A stretch of 64,000 bases of DNA from Acetobacter farinalis (GCF_026240015.1 NZ_JAPIUX010000004.1:128192-192191); one strand, 5' to 3'. Shown: positions 47,952 through 57,612, counted from the first letter of the stretch. Program-made: numbers and translations. Notes: generated from the sequence alone by a model not told the origin.

Positions 47952-48778
47952 CACACCCCTTCATGACACAGCCCTCCCCTTCCCTCGTTCCACACGCCGG
48001 GCTGCGTGCGGCGCATGTCTCGGTCCGGTATGGCCGGCGCGCTGTGCTGCATGATGTCACCGCTGGCCCCTTCGCTCCCGGCACGGTCTGTGCCCTGCTG
48101 GGGCCGAACGGCAGCGGGAAGTCCACCCTTCTGCGCGCCATTGCCGGGCTTGTGCCCTCCTCAGCCCATGTCACGCTGAATGGGGAAGACCTGTCCCGCA
48201 TGAGCCTGCCAGACCGCACGCGGCGCTGCCTGTATCTGCCACAGGCGCTGCCTGCCGCCGTGCAACTGCCCGTGCTGGAAGCCCTGATGGCGGCGCGCCA
48301 GACTGTCAGAACTCCCCTCCCCTCCGCTCCTGCGGAAGAGGATGCCATTCAGGCGGCACTGGAGAGCCTCAGCCTGTTCGGCATTCCGCATCTGGCCATG
48401 CAGGCCATGGATGAACTCTCCGGGGGGCAGAGGCAACTGGTTGGGCTGGCGCAGGCCCTGAGCCGCAAACCCAAAGCCCTGCTGCTGGATGAACCGCTCA
48501 GCGCGCTGGACCTGCACCACCAGTTTGCCGTGATGGATATTCTGCGCCGGGAAACAGCCGCGCATCAGCTTGTTACGGTGCTGGTGCTGCATGACCTGAA
48601 CAGCGCCCTGAACCTGACGGACCATGTCACCGTTCTGCACGAAGGGCGCATTACAGCCTCCGGGCCGCCCGCTGCTGTGCTGACACCGGAGCTGCTGCGC
48701 GAGACCTACCGCGTTCGCGCCCGGGTGGACACCGGCGCGGATGGCCGGAAATTTGTCAGTGTGGAGGGCATTGCCTGA
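47948..48778 (+). CDS. Iron-siderophore ABC transporter ATP-binding protein (FecE/FhuC-like)
   Basis: A 276-residue ABC ATPase with Walker A (LLGPNGSGKSTLLRAI), signature (DELSGGQRQLVGLAQAL), Walker B (LLLDEPLSALDLHHQ) and switch His (VLVLHDLNSAL). It powers the FecCD permease encoded just upstream. The start is fixed by the ATGA overlap; an ATG six codons later is also possible. Confidence 0.92.
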   Translation: MTHPFMTQPSPSLVPHAGLRAAHVSVRYGRRAVLHDVTAGPFAPGTVCALLGPNGSGKSTLLRAIAGLVPSSAHVTLNGEDLSRMSLPDRTRRCLYLPQALPAAVQLPVLEALMAARQTVRTPLPSAPAEEDAIQAALESLSLFGIPHLAMQAMDELSGGQRQLVGLAQALSRKPKALLLDEPLSALDLHHQFAVMDILRRETAAHQLVTVLVLHDLNSALNLTDHVTVLHEGRITASGPPAAVLTPELLRETYRVRARVDTGADGRKFVSVEGIA

Positions 48779-48804
48779 ACCGGACTCTCAGGCTGCCGCT
48801 GCCC

Positions 48805-50268
48805 TCACGTCCCGCAAAATGTATGGCGCACACGCTCGCCGGGCTCTGCCGGGCGGGCAAAGGCGTCTCTTCCCGGCTGATCGTCATACGGGCGGGTGCA
48901 GACTTCAAGCAACGTTTCGAACTGTGTGAAATCCTCCTGCTCCACCGCCGCCCTGATCATGGCCTCCACCAGATGATTACGGGGGATGAAGGCCGGATTG
49001 ACCCGCTTCATGGCGGCGGCACGGACCGGGGCAGGCTCCGGCACCTCCTGCGCCAGCCGCTGCCGCCAGCGCGCGCACCACGCGCCAAACGGGGCGAGGT
49101 CATCTGGCACAGTCTCTCCGCTGATAGCTTCTGCCGTGCTCAGGGCACGGAAGGTCTGCGTGAAATCCGCCTGCTCGGCCTGCATGGTCTCCAGCAGGCT
49201 GCCCAGCAGGGCGGCATCTTCCGGCTGCGCCGCCTTTAGCCCGACTTTCGCCCGCAAACCGGCCAGATAAGCCGCCTGAAAGCGGCTTTCAAAGGCGGCC
49301 AGAGCCTGCTGGGCAACCGCAATGGCCTGCTCTTCCTCTTCCGCCAGCAGGGGCAGGAGGGCTTCCGCCAGACGTGTCAGATTCCACAGCGCCATGCTGG
49401 GCTGGTTGCCATAGGCATAGCGGCCCCGTTCATCAATAAAGCTGAAGACCGTCGCCGGGTCATACTGCTCCATGAAGGCACAGGGACCGTAATCTATCGT
49501 CTCGCCGGAAATGGCCATGTTATCCGTGTTCATGACACCATGGATGAAGCCCTTCAGCATCCACTGCGCGACAAGCTCCGCCTGCGCGGCAATCACGCTT
49601 TCCAGCAGGGCGAGATAGGGGGCATCGGCCCCCGCCGCCTGCGGGTAATGCCGCGCAATGGCGTAATCCGCCAGCAGACGAAGGCCCGCCCTGTCCTGCC
49701 GGGCGGCAAAGAACTGAAAGGTGCCCACCCTGATATGGCTGGACGCCACACGCGTCAGCACCGCGCCGGGCAATGCGGCCTCCCGCATGACCGTCTCACC
49801 GGTCAGCACAGCCGCCAGCGCGCGCGTGGTCGGCACACCCAGGGCCGCCATCGCCTCACTCAGCACATATTCCCGCAGCACCGGCCCCAGCGCCGCACGC
49901 CCGTCCCCCCTGCGGGAAAACGCGGTCCGGCCGGACCCTTTGAGCTGGATCTCCCGCACGGCGCCGCTGGCGTCCGTCACATCCCCCAGCAGCAACGCCC
50001 TGCCGTCCCCCAGTTGCGGCACGAACTGCCCGAACTGGTGCCCCGCATAGGCCAGCGCCAGAGGCTGCACACCCGGCGGCATATAGCTGCCGGAGAGCAT
50101 GGCCACCCCCTCCGGCCCGGAAAGCCACGCCGGGTCCAGCCCCAGGGCTTTCGCCAGCGGGACATTCAGCTTGACCAGACGCGGCGCAGCAACGGGCGTG
50201 AGGGCCGCAGAGGCGTAAAAATGCTCCGGCAACTGGCTGTAGGTTTGCCGCAGGGAAAAGGAGGTCAT
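48805..50268 (-). CDS. selO: Protein adenylyltransferase SelO (YdiU/UPF0061)
   Basis: A 487-residue pseudokinase that transfers AMP to Ser, Thr or Tyr of target proteins, linked to redox stress. The core motifs are YAGHQFGQFVPQLGDGRA, QLKGSGRTAFSRRGDGRAA, and HGVMNTDNMAISGETIDYGP with the inverted metal-binding site. The C-terminus ends HTFCGT, so a cysteine occupies the region where eukaryotic SelO has selenocysteine. ATG 50268 (MTSFSLRQTY) is preceded by GGAG-like sequence. The frame stays open far upstream antisense to ilvE, which is incidental. Confidence 0.94.
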   Translation of the reverse strand: MTSFSLRQTYSQLPEHFYASAALTPVAAPRLVKLNVPLAKALGLDPAWLSGPEGVAMLSGSYMPPGVQPLALAYAGHQFGQFVPQLGDGRALLLGDVTDASGAVREIQLKGSGRTAFSRRGDGRAALGPVLREYVLSEAMAALGVPTTRALAAVLTGETVMREAALPGAVLTRVASSHIRVGTFQFFAARQDRAGLRLLADYAIARHYPQAAGADAPYLALLESVIAAQAELVAQWMLKGFIHGVMNTDNMAISGETIDYGPCAFMEQYDPATVFSFIDERGRYAYGNQPSMALWNLTRLAEALLPLLAEEEEQAIAVAQQALAAFESRFQAAYLAGLRAKVGLKAAQPEDAALLGSLLETMQAEQADFTQTFRALSTAEAISGETVPDDLAPFGAWCARWRQRLAQEVPEPAPVRAAAMKRVNPAFIPRNHLVEAMIRAAVEQEDFTQFETLLEVCTRPYDDQPGRDAFARPAEPGERVRHTFCGT

Positions 50269-50481
50269 GCACAGGCCCTTACTCATGATCACAGCCGGGA
50301 GAAAACTGCGGTGCTGGCGGAAAAAGCGCAGCCAGACCGCCTGAGTATGGCTGATATGGGGACGAAGGCCCTCCTCTGGCAACACACTTCTGATCATGTT
50401 ACTTAACACCTGCATCGAAATGACCCCCGTCGATGCCACCCCCAAAACACTGCACAGCAGGCCGCGGAGACGCCACACCTC

Positions 50482-51579
50482 ATGAGCACCTCGACCCAGA
50501 CCACCTTCCAGATCACGCCAAAAGCCGATGCGGCCTCTCCGGCCGAGCGGGCCGCCCTGCTCGCCAACCCCGGTTTTGGCCGCGTCTTTTCCGAACATAT
50601 GGCCGTGGTGACCTACACGGAAGGTAAAGGCTGGCACACTCCGCAAATTCTCCCGCGCCAGCCGCTCACGCTGGACCCGGCAGCCTCTGTGCTGCACTAC
50701 GCGCAGGAAATTTTTGAAGGCATGAAGGCCTATCGCGCTCCCGATGGCAGCGCCCTGCTGTTCCGCCCGGACGCAAATGCCCGCCGCTTCCGCCTCTCTG
50801 CCGAGCGCATGGCCATGGCACAGGTGCCGGAAGAGCTGTTTCTGGATGCTGTGACGCAGCTCGTGAAAATTGACAAAGACTGGATTCCGGCCGCCGATGT
50901 CGGCACGCTGTATCTGCGCCCCTTCATGATCGCCACGGAAGCGGCTCTGGGCGTAAAGCCTTCTGCTGAATTCAAGTTTCTGGTGATTGCCTGCGCCGCA
51001 GGGGAATATTTCTCCCAAGACGCCGGCCCGGTGAGCGTGTGGGTTGAGGAACGCACCGTGCGCGCCTCCCGCGGTGGCACGGGGGAAGCCAAATGCGGTG
51101 GGAACTACGCCGGGAGCCTTACGGCACAGATGGAAGCCAAGGCCAATGGCTGCCATCAGGTGCTGTTCCTTGATGCTGTGGAGCGCAAGTGGATTGAGGA
51201 AATGGGCGGCATGAACATCGTGATGGTGTTTGATGACGGCAGCATCCTCACCCCCCCGCTGGAAGGCACCATCCTGCGCGGCATTACCCGGGATTCCCTG
51301 CTGACACTGGCGCGGGACAAAGGCCTGACGGTTCGTGAAGAACCCTATGCCATTGACCAGCTTTATGCCGATGCAAAATCCGGCCGCCTGAAAGAAATCT
51401 TCGCCTGCGGGACGGCGGCTGTCGTCACCCCGATCGGCACGCTGAAAAGCGCTGAAGGCACCTGCGTGATCAACAACGGGGTAACGGGCGAAGTCACAAC
51501 CGCCCTGCGCAAGGCCCTGTGTGATATCCAGTATGGCAAAGCCGATGATACACATGGCTGGGTAAAGCGCGTTTCCTGA
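50482..51579 (+). CDS. ilvE: Branched-chain-amino-acid aminotransferase
   Basis: A 365-residue fold-type IV PLP enzyme that makes Leu, Ile and Val from their 2-oxo acids. Motifs are HYAQEIFEGMKAYR, TLYLRPFMIATEAALGV and the PLP-lysine region GEAKCGGNYAGSL. The C-terminal EIFACGTAAVVTPIG binds the cofactor phosphate. The length matches the longer bacterial/eukaryotic-type subgroup. It is divergent from selO (213 bp apart) and ends before a strong terminator. Confidence 0.95.
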   Translation: MSTSTQTTFQITPKADAASPAERAALLANPGFGRVFSEHMAVVTYTEGKGWHTPQILPRQPLTLDPAASVLHYAQEIFEGMKAYRAPDGSALLFRPDANARRFRLSAERMAMAQVPEELFLDAVTQLVKIDKDWIPAADVGTLYLRPFMIATEAALGVKPSAEFKFLVIACAAGEYFSQDAGPVSVWVEERTVRASRGGTGEAKCGGNYAGSLTAQMEAKANGCHQVLFLDAVERKWIEEMGGMNIVMVFDDGSILTPPLEGTILRGITRDSLLTLARDKGLTVREEPYAIDQLYADAKSGRLKEIFACGTAAVVTPIGTLKSAEGTCVINNGVTGEVTTALRKALCDIQYGKADDTHGWVKRVS

Positions 51580-51611
51580 TTTCTCCTGACCATTCAGGAT
51601 ACTGTCTTGAG

Positions 51612-51646
51612 TCCCGCCCGGCATGGTTGTCCGGGCGGGATTTTTT
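51612..51646 (+). terminator. Intrinsic terminator of ilvE
   Basis: TCCCGCCCGG (51612-51621) pairs with CCGGGCGGGA (51631-51640), followed by six T's, 32 bp after the ilvE stop. Confidence 0.93.
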
Positions 51647-51689
51647 ATGCGCGCCGCAACAGGTGAGGAATATTTTTCAGGAGCCGCAC

Positions 51690-52067
51690 ATGCCTCAGCA
51701 AGCGGACATTCTCACTCCCGTCCAGAAACAACTGGAAGCCTACAATGCGCGTGATATAGACGCCTTCATGGCCTGGTGGGCAGAAGACTGCCAGTATTAC
51801 GCCTTTCCATCGACAGTGCTTGCGTCCGGCGCAGCGGAAATCCGTGAACGCCATATCCAGCGCTTCATGGAACCGGATCTTTTTGGAGAGCTTCTCTCAC
51901 GGTTTGCTCTCGACAACATCGTGGTTGATCATGAACGCGTGCAGCGGACTTTTCCTGAAGGACCGGGTGAAATAGATGTCCTGTGCATTTACGAAGTTCA
52001 GAACGGCAAGATTGCCAAGGCATGGTTCAAGGTTGGAGAACGCCGCCTGCACAGCCCCGGACTATAG
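51690..52067 (+). CDS. NTF2-like/SnoaL-like protein
   Basis: A 125-residue single-domain protein with the cone-shaped NTF2 fold. It shows QKQLEAYNARDIDAFMAWWAEDCQYYAFP and a C-terminal CIYEVQNGKIAKAWFKVG, both typical of the superfamily (nuclear transport factor 2 family). AGGAG precedes ATG 51690. Members serve as isomerases, dehydratases or binding proteins; no catalytic residues can be assigned. Confidence 0.8.
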   Translation: MPQQADILTPVQKQLEAYNARDIDAFMAWWAEDCQYYAFPSTVLASGAAEIRERHIQRFMEPDLFGELLSRFALDNIVVDHERVQRTFPEGPGEIDVLCIYEVQNGKIAKAWFKVGERRLHSPGL

Positions 52068-52200
52068 CGCGCATCATCACACCCCTTACCGCCCTCTTAT
52101 CATCCCTTCCACCCCTCTCTCCAACATTCAATAGATCCTCAATCTTTTTCAAATAAAGTTTCCCTGAAACAGGTTTTAAACACCAGAGAATGAAGCGCGC

Positions 52201-53457
52201 ATGACAGTTGTCATCATGACAGTCGGAACCGAGGGAGATATCCGCCCCCATATTGCTCTGGGTGCCGGGCTGGCAGCACGCGGCCATTCCGTCAGGCTGG
52301 CGGCAGACCCCGGATTTGCGCCCGCCATTACACAGGCGGGACTGGAATTTGCGCCTCTGACGGCGGATTTTGCAGGCATGATGCGCAGACACCCTCAGGC
52401 GCTGGATGGGCGCAGCGGGGCCGCCGTGGCACGCGTGGTGGTGGAAGAAACGCGGCGAATGGCACAGCACTGGCCTGAAGAAGGCATGGCTGCGGCAAAA
52501 AATGCCACACTGCTGATCGGCTCAGGCAATGTCACGCTGCTGGCCGCCAGTCTGGCGGAACGCGCCGGAGTGCCTTTTATACAGACACAGTTGCAACCGC
52601 TGGAAGCCAGCCGGGCGCTGCCGCCTGTCTGGTTCCGGCCGCACTCCCTGCCGGGCTCCATGAACCTCATGCTGCACCACGCCCTGCGGCAAACGGCATG
52701 GCTGCTCACCCGCTCCATTGCAAATAACGTAAGGGAAAAGCTTCATCTTTCCCCTTATGGTCTGCGCGGCCCGTGGCATGACCAGCGGGCAAAAGGGACG
52801 CATATCCTGTACGGATTCAGCCAGCATGTTGTGCCCCGCCAGCCCGAGTGGCCGGAACGGATTGCCATGCCGGGTTATTTCATTGCCCCCACCCCTACCG
52901 CGTGGCAGCCCCCGCCGGACCTCGAGGCTTTTTTGAAAGCGGGAGAAAAACCGGTCTATATCGGCTTTGGCAGCATGCTGAGCAGCGAAGCCGCACGGCT
53001 TGCCAGCATGGTGCAGGAGGCCGTGCAGAGAAGTGGCCTGAGGGCTGTTGTCGGCAGCGGGTGGTCCGGGCTGAAGCGGTTTCTGGACAACACGCCGGAC
53101 CTGCATGTGGTGGACAGTATTCCGCATGAATGGCTGTTCCAGCGGGTGCGTCTGGCTGTGCATCATTGCGGGGCGGGCACCGCCGCCGCCGCCGTGCGGG
53201 CCGGCATACCCACCGTGCCAGTTCCTTTTGTGGGAGACCAGTTTTTCTGGGGCTGGCAGTTGGGCCGCATTGGTGTTGCCACGCCCGCGCAGGCTATCCG
53301 CACCATGTCCGCCAGCACGCTGGCTGAAGCCTTGCGGCAGGCAACGCACCCGGCCATGGTTCAGGCCGCAGCCCGCCTTGGCCAGCAGGTGCGCGCGGAA
53401 GATGGCGTGGCACGCGCCATCAAACAGATGGCGGACTGGCGGCTGCTTGAGCCGTAA
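52201..53457 (+). CDS. GT1 glycosyltransferase (UDP-glucosyl/rhamnosyltransferase-like)
   Basis: A 418-residue GT-B enzyme of the sterol glucosyltransferase/macrolide glycosyltransferase type. The N-terminal MTVVIMTVGTEGDIRPHIALG is the acceptor-domain signature, and HHCGAGTAAAAVRAGIPTVP binds the sugar nucleotide. Acceptors are typically lipids, sterols/hopanoids, or polyketide/peptide products. Its last 38 bp overlap the convergent NRPS gene, so glycosylation of the NRPS product is conceivable but not shown. Confidence 0.88.
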   Translation: MTVVIMTVGTEGDIRPHIALGAGLAARGHSVRLAADPGFAPAITQAGLEFAPLTADFAGMMRRHPQALDGRSGAAVARVVVEETRRMAQHWPEEGMAAAKNATLLIGSGNVTLLAASLAERAGVPFIQTQLQPLEASRALPPVWFRPHSLPGSMNLMLHHALRQTAWLLTRSIANNVREKLHLSPYGLRGPWHDQRAKGTHILYGFSQHVVPRQPEWPERIAMPGYFIAPTPTAWQPPPDLEAFLKAGEKPVYIGFGSMLSSEAARLASMVQEAVQRSGLRAVVGSGWSGLKRFLDNTPDLHVVDSIPHEWLFQRVRLAVHHCGAGTAAAAVRAGIPTVPVPFVGDQFFWGWQLGRIGVATPAQAIRTMSASTLAEALRQATHPAMVQAAARLGQQVRAEDGVARAIKQMADWRLLEP

Positions 53458-56400
53458 CCTCAACCGCTTCCGCACGGGCTTCAAACGCCAGCACACTGCC
53501 TGCAATCTGGCGGGCATGCTCCGGGTGCAGCATGGCGCCATGTGTGCAGGGCACATCCTGCACAACCAGATGCCCCTTTACATAGTCTGCCCAGACAGCG
53601 GGATCATCCCGCACCAACCCGGCCCCACGCTGGGTTGCGCGTAAAAACAGAAGATCAGCGTTCACAGGATCGGGTTTCCATGTCCGCATGAGGTGCAGGT
53701 TCCGCTCCACCACAGACCGCAACTGCGCGCAAAGCGCTGCCACATCCCCAAATTCGGCTGGGATCACCAGATCCCCCTGCATCATCTCACTGACAATCTG
53801 ATCCGCCAGAGCATCCAGTGTCTGCGGGAGGGTTTCAGAAAATTCTATTCCCAATAAAGGAATTGCCTGCATGATCAGTTCCTGATCCGTCAGGCTCCGC
53901 TGCGCCGCCCCCGGCTCCGACAGCAGGGGATAGGAGTCCAGCATAACCAGTGTGACGCGCTGCTCCCCTTCCTTCTGCAGCGCCGCGCACACGGCATGGG
54001 CAACAAGCCCGCCCATGGACCAGCCGACAACTGTGTAGGGCCCCTCCGGCTGCACGGCACGGATCTGCTCCAGATAAAGAGCGGCAAGAGCTTGCAGGGT
54101 GCCCGGAGCATCCGCCCCCTGCATCAGCCCGGCATTCTGCAGGCCGTAAACCGGCCTGTCTTCCGGTATGAACGGCAAAAGAGAAGAGAAACTCAGGGAC
54201 ACGCCAAGAATGGGGTGCAGGCAGAAAACGGGTTGCCCTGCCCCCTCCGGGCGTAGCGGCAGCAGCGTTTCCAGCAGGATATTCTCAAGGGACTGTGCCT
54301 GATGCAGCAGCGGGGCCAGCCGGGCAATGGTAGGCGCGCCAAAAAGGGCCGCCACGGGAAGGTCATACCCTTTCTCGGCCAGTCCTGTGACAAAATGAAC
54401 AGCCCCGAGACTGTCTCCCCCAAGATCAAAAAAATTATCGTTCAGGCCTATGTTTTTTATACCAAGAATATCGGACCACAGGGCCACCAGTATATGCTCT
54501 TCCGCGGTGCGGGGTTCTGCCCGCTCTGCGGAACATTCATCAGACACCGGTTCCGGCAGTGCCTTGCGGTCCAGCTTGCCGGAGGCTGTCAGAGGCAGGC
54601 TTTCCAGCACGACAAAGCAGGAAGGCACCATCTGCACGGGCAGCATGGCCTGCAAATGCTCCCGGAACAGCACCAGATCATTTTCAGCCAGACCTGCGCT
54701 ACCAGCGGCATCCTGTGGCGCGGCAAGCACGAGATACGCCGCCAGAACAGGACCATGCGGGCGCTCCCAGACCCGGACCGCAGCCTGCGCAACCCCCGGA
54801 AGCCGGACAAGCGCCCCCTCAATTTCCGCAGGCTCGGCGCGCACACCTCTGATCTTGATTTGCGCATCCATGCGCCCCAGCACCGTCAGGGTGCCATCCG
54901 CCTGCCGAACAGCGCGGTCTCCCGTCAGATACAGTCTTGCCTCAGGCCGCGCCGTAAACGGATCGGGCCTGAACACCGCCTGTGTCAGCTCAGGCCGGTG
55001 CAGATAACCCGATGCAACGCCTTCCCCACCAATGGCGAGTTGCCCCGGCATGCCGGGAGCCAGCAGCGCGCCCGAGGGATCAAGGCAATAAAACTGCGTG
55101 TTCGCCAGCGGGCGCCCGGCAGGCACCACAGCGCCCTCACGGCAGTTTTCTTCCTCCACCCCCTGAAAGCTGGACCAGATTGTGGTTTCAGTCGGGCCAT
55201 ACACATTATAGACCGCACGCGCACAGGCCAGCAGATGCCGGGCCAGCACAGCCGGTAACGGCTCTCCCCCAGACAGCACACGAACCTGCCGCAGGCTGGC
55301 CCCCAGCCCGGCCCCCACCAGCATCTGCCATAAGGTGGGCGTGGCCTGCATGAGTGTCACGCCGTGGTGCCTGAGCGCTTCCGCCAGCAAGGCCGGGTCC
55401 AGCACAGTCTCACGCCGGGCGATCACCAGTCTGGCTCCGGTTTTGAGCGGCAGCAGAAGTTCCAGAATGGAAATATCAAACGTGACCGATGTGACGGACA
55501 GCCAGCATTCCCCACTCCCGAAAGACAGGGCATCTTTCATGGCGCACAGCAGATTGGTCAGGCTCCGCCAGGACACCACAACCCCCTTGGGGGCTCCGGT
55601 AGTGCCTGATGTATAAATGACATACGCCGTGCCAGCCGGAACACCTGCGGCCCTCTGCCCTGCCGGTTGCCCGTAGAGTGTGGCGGGCAGACCCTCAGCC
55701 GTCAGCCCCAGTGTGGCGGCTCCGTCGGGAAGGCCCGTGGGCAGAACAGCCTCTGTCAGAAACAGGGCAGGCTTCGCATTGGCAATAATTGTCGCGTTGC
55801 GTTCACGCGGCCCGGCCACATCCAGAGAAAGCCACGCCGCGCCGACAGAGGCCGTGGCAAGCATGGCTATCACCTGCCGCCGGTCACGCGGGAGCATCAG
55901 CGCCACAATATCTCCGGCGCCAATCTCCATGCCACGCAGCCGTTTAGCCAGACTACGGACCGCAACGGAAAGCTCCGCGTACGTAACTGTGCCCAGCGCA
56001 TCCACAATGGCTGTCGCACGAGGTGTTCGGGCCGCATGGCGCGCCAGATCCGTCTTGCAGTCCTGCGTTTCCCACCGCCGTGCCGTGCGGGCTTCATCCG
56101 CCAGCAGCACAGCACGCTCGGTTTCGGAAAACACGGGATACGCCCCCAGTGTCTGGGTCGGATCTTCCAGAACAGCCTGCATCAGGCGCACAAGGCGCGC
56201 CAGATGCCGTTCCAGATCAGCCCCATCATACAAAGCCGGGTTTGCGTACAGCGCGAGGGACAAACCCTGCCCATCCTGACGGTCGAACACAAAAATTGTC
56301 AGGTCTTCCATGGCGCCGTTGCTCAGGTTCCGGTTCCGCGCCGGGTGGCCACCAAAGGAGAGATGATAATCAAACGGCTCGATATTGATGCCGATGCGCG

Positions 56401-57451
56401 AGAGATGCGCCTGTGTATCGTGAAAGCCTAGGATGCGGCGCAGGTCTTCATACCGGAACCCCTGATGCCGGAGCGCCCCGCGCATGCTCCGCCGCACCTG
56501 CGCCAGCAGATCAGAAAAAGGCAGTGTCTGCGCAGGAGCCAGGCGCAGCACAACGGCATTGGCCGCCATACCCGGCACCCGGCGCATTTCGCGGTCTGTC
56601 CGCCCGGTGACAGGCATCCCCACTGTCAGATCTTCCTGCCCCGTCATGCGGAACAGGTAGAGTGTCAGAAGGGCTGTCAGCATTTGTGGCAGCGTCACGC
56701 CGCCTGCCTTGCCAATCTGCTCCATCTGCGTGGCCATGGCAGGCGGAATGGTCCAGTTGCGTGTTATAAAGCCAAGTTTTTGCACTTGCGCTGCCACACC
56801 CCGCGCGACATGCAGGGGAGAGGCCAGGGTTATGGGCGGTGGTGGCGCGCGCAGGGAGTCCCGCCAGTAGTGGAGGTCCGCCTCCCGCCGCGCACTCTCC
56901 CGGTACGCCGCTTCCTGCTCAATAAGCTGGCGCAGGGGAAGGAAAGGTGACGGCTCCGGCTGCCGCCCTTCCACCAATGCGGAATACAGTTCCGCCACCC
57001 GCGCCACGACCAGCCCACCGGAAAACCCATCCATCGCGATATGATGGCAGCAATGGAACCAGACAAACCGCTCCGCCGAGAGTTTCAGCAATGCGGAATA
57101 CCAGAGCGGGTCTTCCGCCAGATCCACCGGAGCCATCACACGCTGCATCATCCAGTCCTGCGCGCTGGCGTCCGGGTCTGGGTTTTGTGAAACATCAAGA
57201 TAAGGCAAGGGGCATCGTAACTGGGGAAGGATATGCTGCTCCGGCCCACGCACGCCCATCCGGATACTGACACGCGTTGTTTCCGCTTCCTGCGCCACCT
57301 GTTCCAGCGCCTGCCGAAACAGGCCCGGTTCAACCGGACCGTGAATTTCCACAGCTTCGGCAATATTGAACGTACCTTCCTGTGTCTGAAGAAGGCATCC
57401 CATCCAGACGCCACGCTGGGCGGTGGTCAGTGGCAGCGGAGTTCCAGACAC
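53420..57451 (-). CDS. Single-module nonribosomal peptide synthetase, C-A-PCP-TE (EntF-like architecture)
   Basis: 1,343 residues. Condensation domain at about 5-430 with HHIAMDG (136-142); adenylation domain at about 460-965 with YVIYTSGTTGAPKG (609-622), YGPTETT (751-757) and Lys959 in SGKLDRK; carrier domain with Ser1014 in LGGDSLG; thioesterase with GWSMGG (Ser1145), Asp1172 and His1304. Reading the specificity pocket by hand gives D-I-L-Q-V-S-V-I; the first four residues equal those of glycine-activating domains and differ from the serine code of EntF. The order and N-terminal C domain match EntF, but no EntB/EntE-like, MbtH or PPTase gene is present here. A leading C domain implies an acyl or aryl donor supplied in trans. 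It is divergent from a PadR regulator. Confidence 0.9.
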   Translation of the reverse strand: MSGTPLPLTTAQRGVWMGCLLQTQEGTFNIAEAVEIHGPVEPGLFRQALEQVAQEAETTRVSIRMGVRGPEQHILPQLRCPLPYLDVSQNPDPDASAQDWMMQRVMAPVDLAEDPLWYSALLKLSAERFVWFHCCHHIAMDGFSGGLVVARVAELYSALVEGRQPEPSPFLPLRQLIEQEAAYRESARREADLHYWRDSLRAPPPPITLASPLHVARGVAAQVQKLGFITRNWTIPPAMATQMEQIGKAGGVTLPQMLTALLTLYLFRMTGQEDLTVGMPVTGRTDREMRRVPGMAANAVVLRLAPAQTLPFSDLLAQVRRSMRGALRHQGFRYEDLRRILGFHDTQAHLSRIGINIEPFDYHLSFGGHPARNRNLSNGAMEDLTIFVFDRQDGQGLSLALYANPALYDGADLERHLARLVRLMQAVLEDPTQTLGAYPVFSETERAVLLADEARTARRWETQDCKTDLARHAARTPRATAIVDALGTVTYAELSVAVRSLAKRLRGMEIGAGDIVALMLPRDRRQVIAMLATASVGAAWLSLDVAGPRERNATIIANAKPALFLTEAVLPTGLPDGAATLGLTAEGLPATLYGQPAGQRAAGVPAGTAYVIYTSGTTGAPKGVVVSWRSLTNLLCAMKDALSFGSGECWLSVTSVTFDISILELLLPLKTGARLVIARRETVLDPALLAEALRHHGVTLMQATPTLWQMLVGAGLGASLRQVRVLSGGEPLPAVLARHLLACARAVYNVYGPTETTIWSSFQGVEEENCREGAVVPAGRPLANTQFYCLDPSGALLAPGMPGQLAIGGEGVASGYLHRPELTQAVFRPDPFTARPEARLYLTGDRAVRQADGTLTVLGRMDAQIKIRGVRAEPAEIEGALVRLPGVAQAAVRVWERPHGPVLAAYLVLAAPQDAAGSAGLAENDLVLFREHLQAMLPVQMVPSCFVVLESLPLTASGKLDRKALPEPVSDECSAERAEPRTAEEHILVALWSDILGIKNIGLNDNFFDLGGDSLGAVHFVTGLAEKGYDLPVAALFGAPTIARLAPLLHQAQSLENILLETLLPLRPEGAGQPVFCLHPILGVSLSFSSLLPFIPEDRPVYGLQNAGLMQGADAPGTLQALAALYLEQIRAVQPEGPYTVVGWSMGGLVAHAVCAALQKEGEQRVTLVMLDSYPLLSEPGAAQRSLTDQELIMQAIPLLGIEFSETLPQTLDALADQIVSEMMQGDLVIPAEFGDVAALCAQLRSVVERNLHLMRTWKPDPVNADLLFLRATQRGAGLVRDDPAVWADYVKGHLVVQDVPCTHGAMLHPEHARQIAGSVLAFEARAEAVEVTAQAAASPPSV

Positions 57452-57598
57452 TTTTCTATCGCCTCAAACTGTAAAACCGGAAGAGCAGAATCCTGCGTTT
57501 CGAGACTACAGGAAGAAGTCTTTGCTTTGCGTTAACAAACCGCGATGATTTTCCGAGATGCGGGAAAGGGATAAATTTATAAACCACTACCTTGCATT

Positions 57599-57612
57599 GA
57601 ATGGTTCCATTC
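57599..57612. promoter_or_regulatory. Palindrome in the NRPS-PadR intergenic region
   Basis: GAATGG-TT-CCATTC is a perfect inverted repeat midway between the divergent NRPS and padR genes, a plausible operator for the PadR protein. Confidence 0.5.

Noticed and set aside
50269..51624. Upstream extension of the SelO frame to 939 codons
   Set aside because: SelO conservation starts at MTSFSLRQTY (50268). The extension is antisense to ilvE.
53890..56950. Several plus-strand frames of 100-318 codons
   Set aside because: All antisense to the NRPS, which is continuous with all domain motifs in order.
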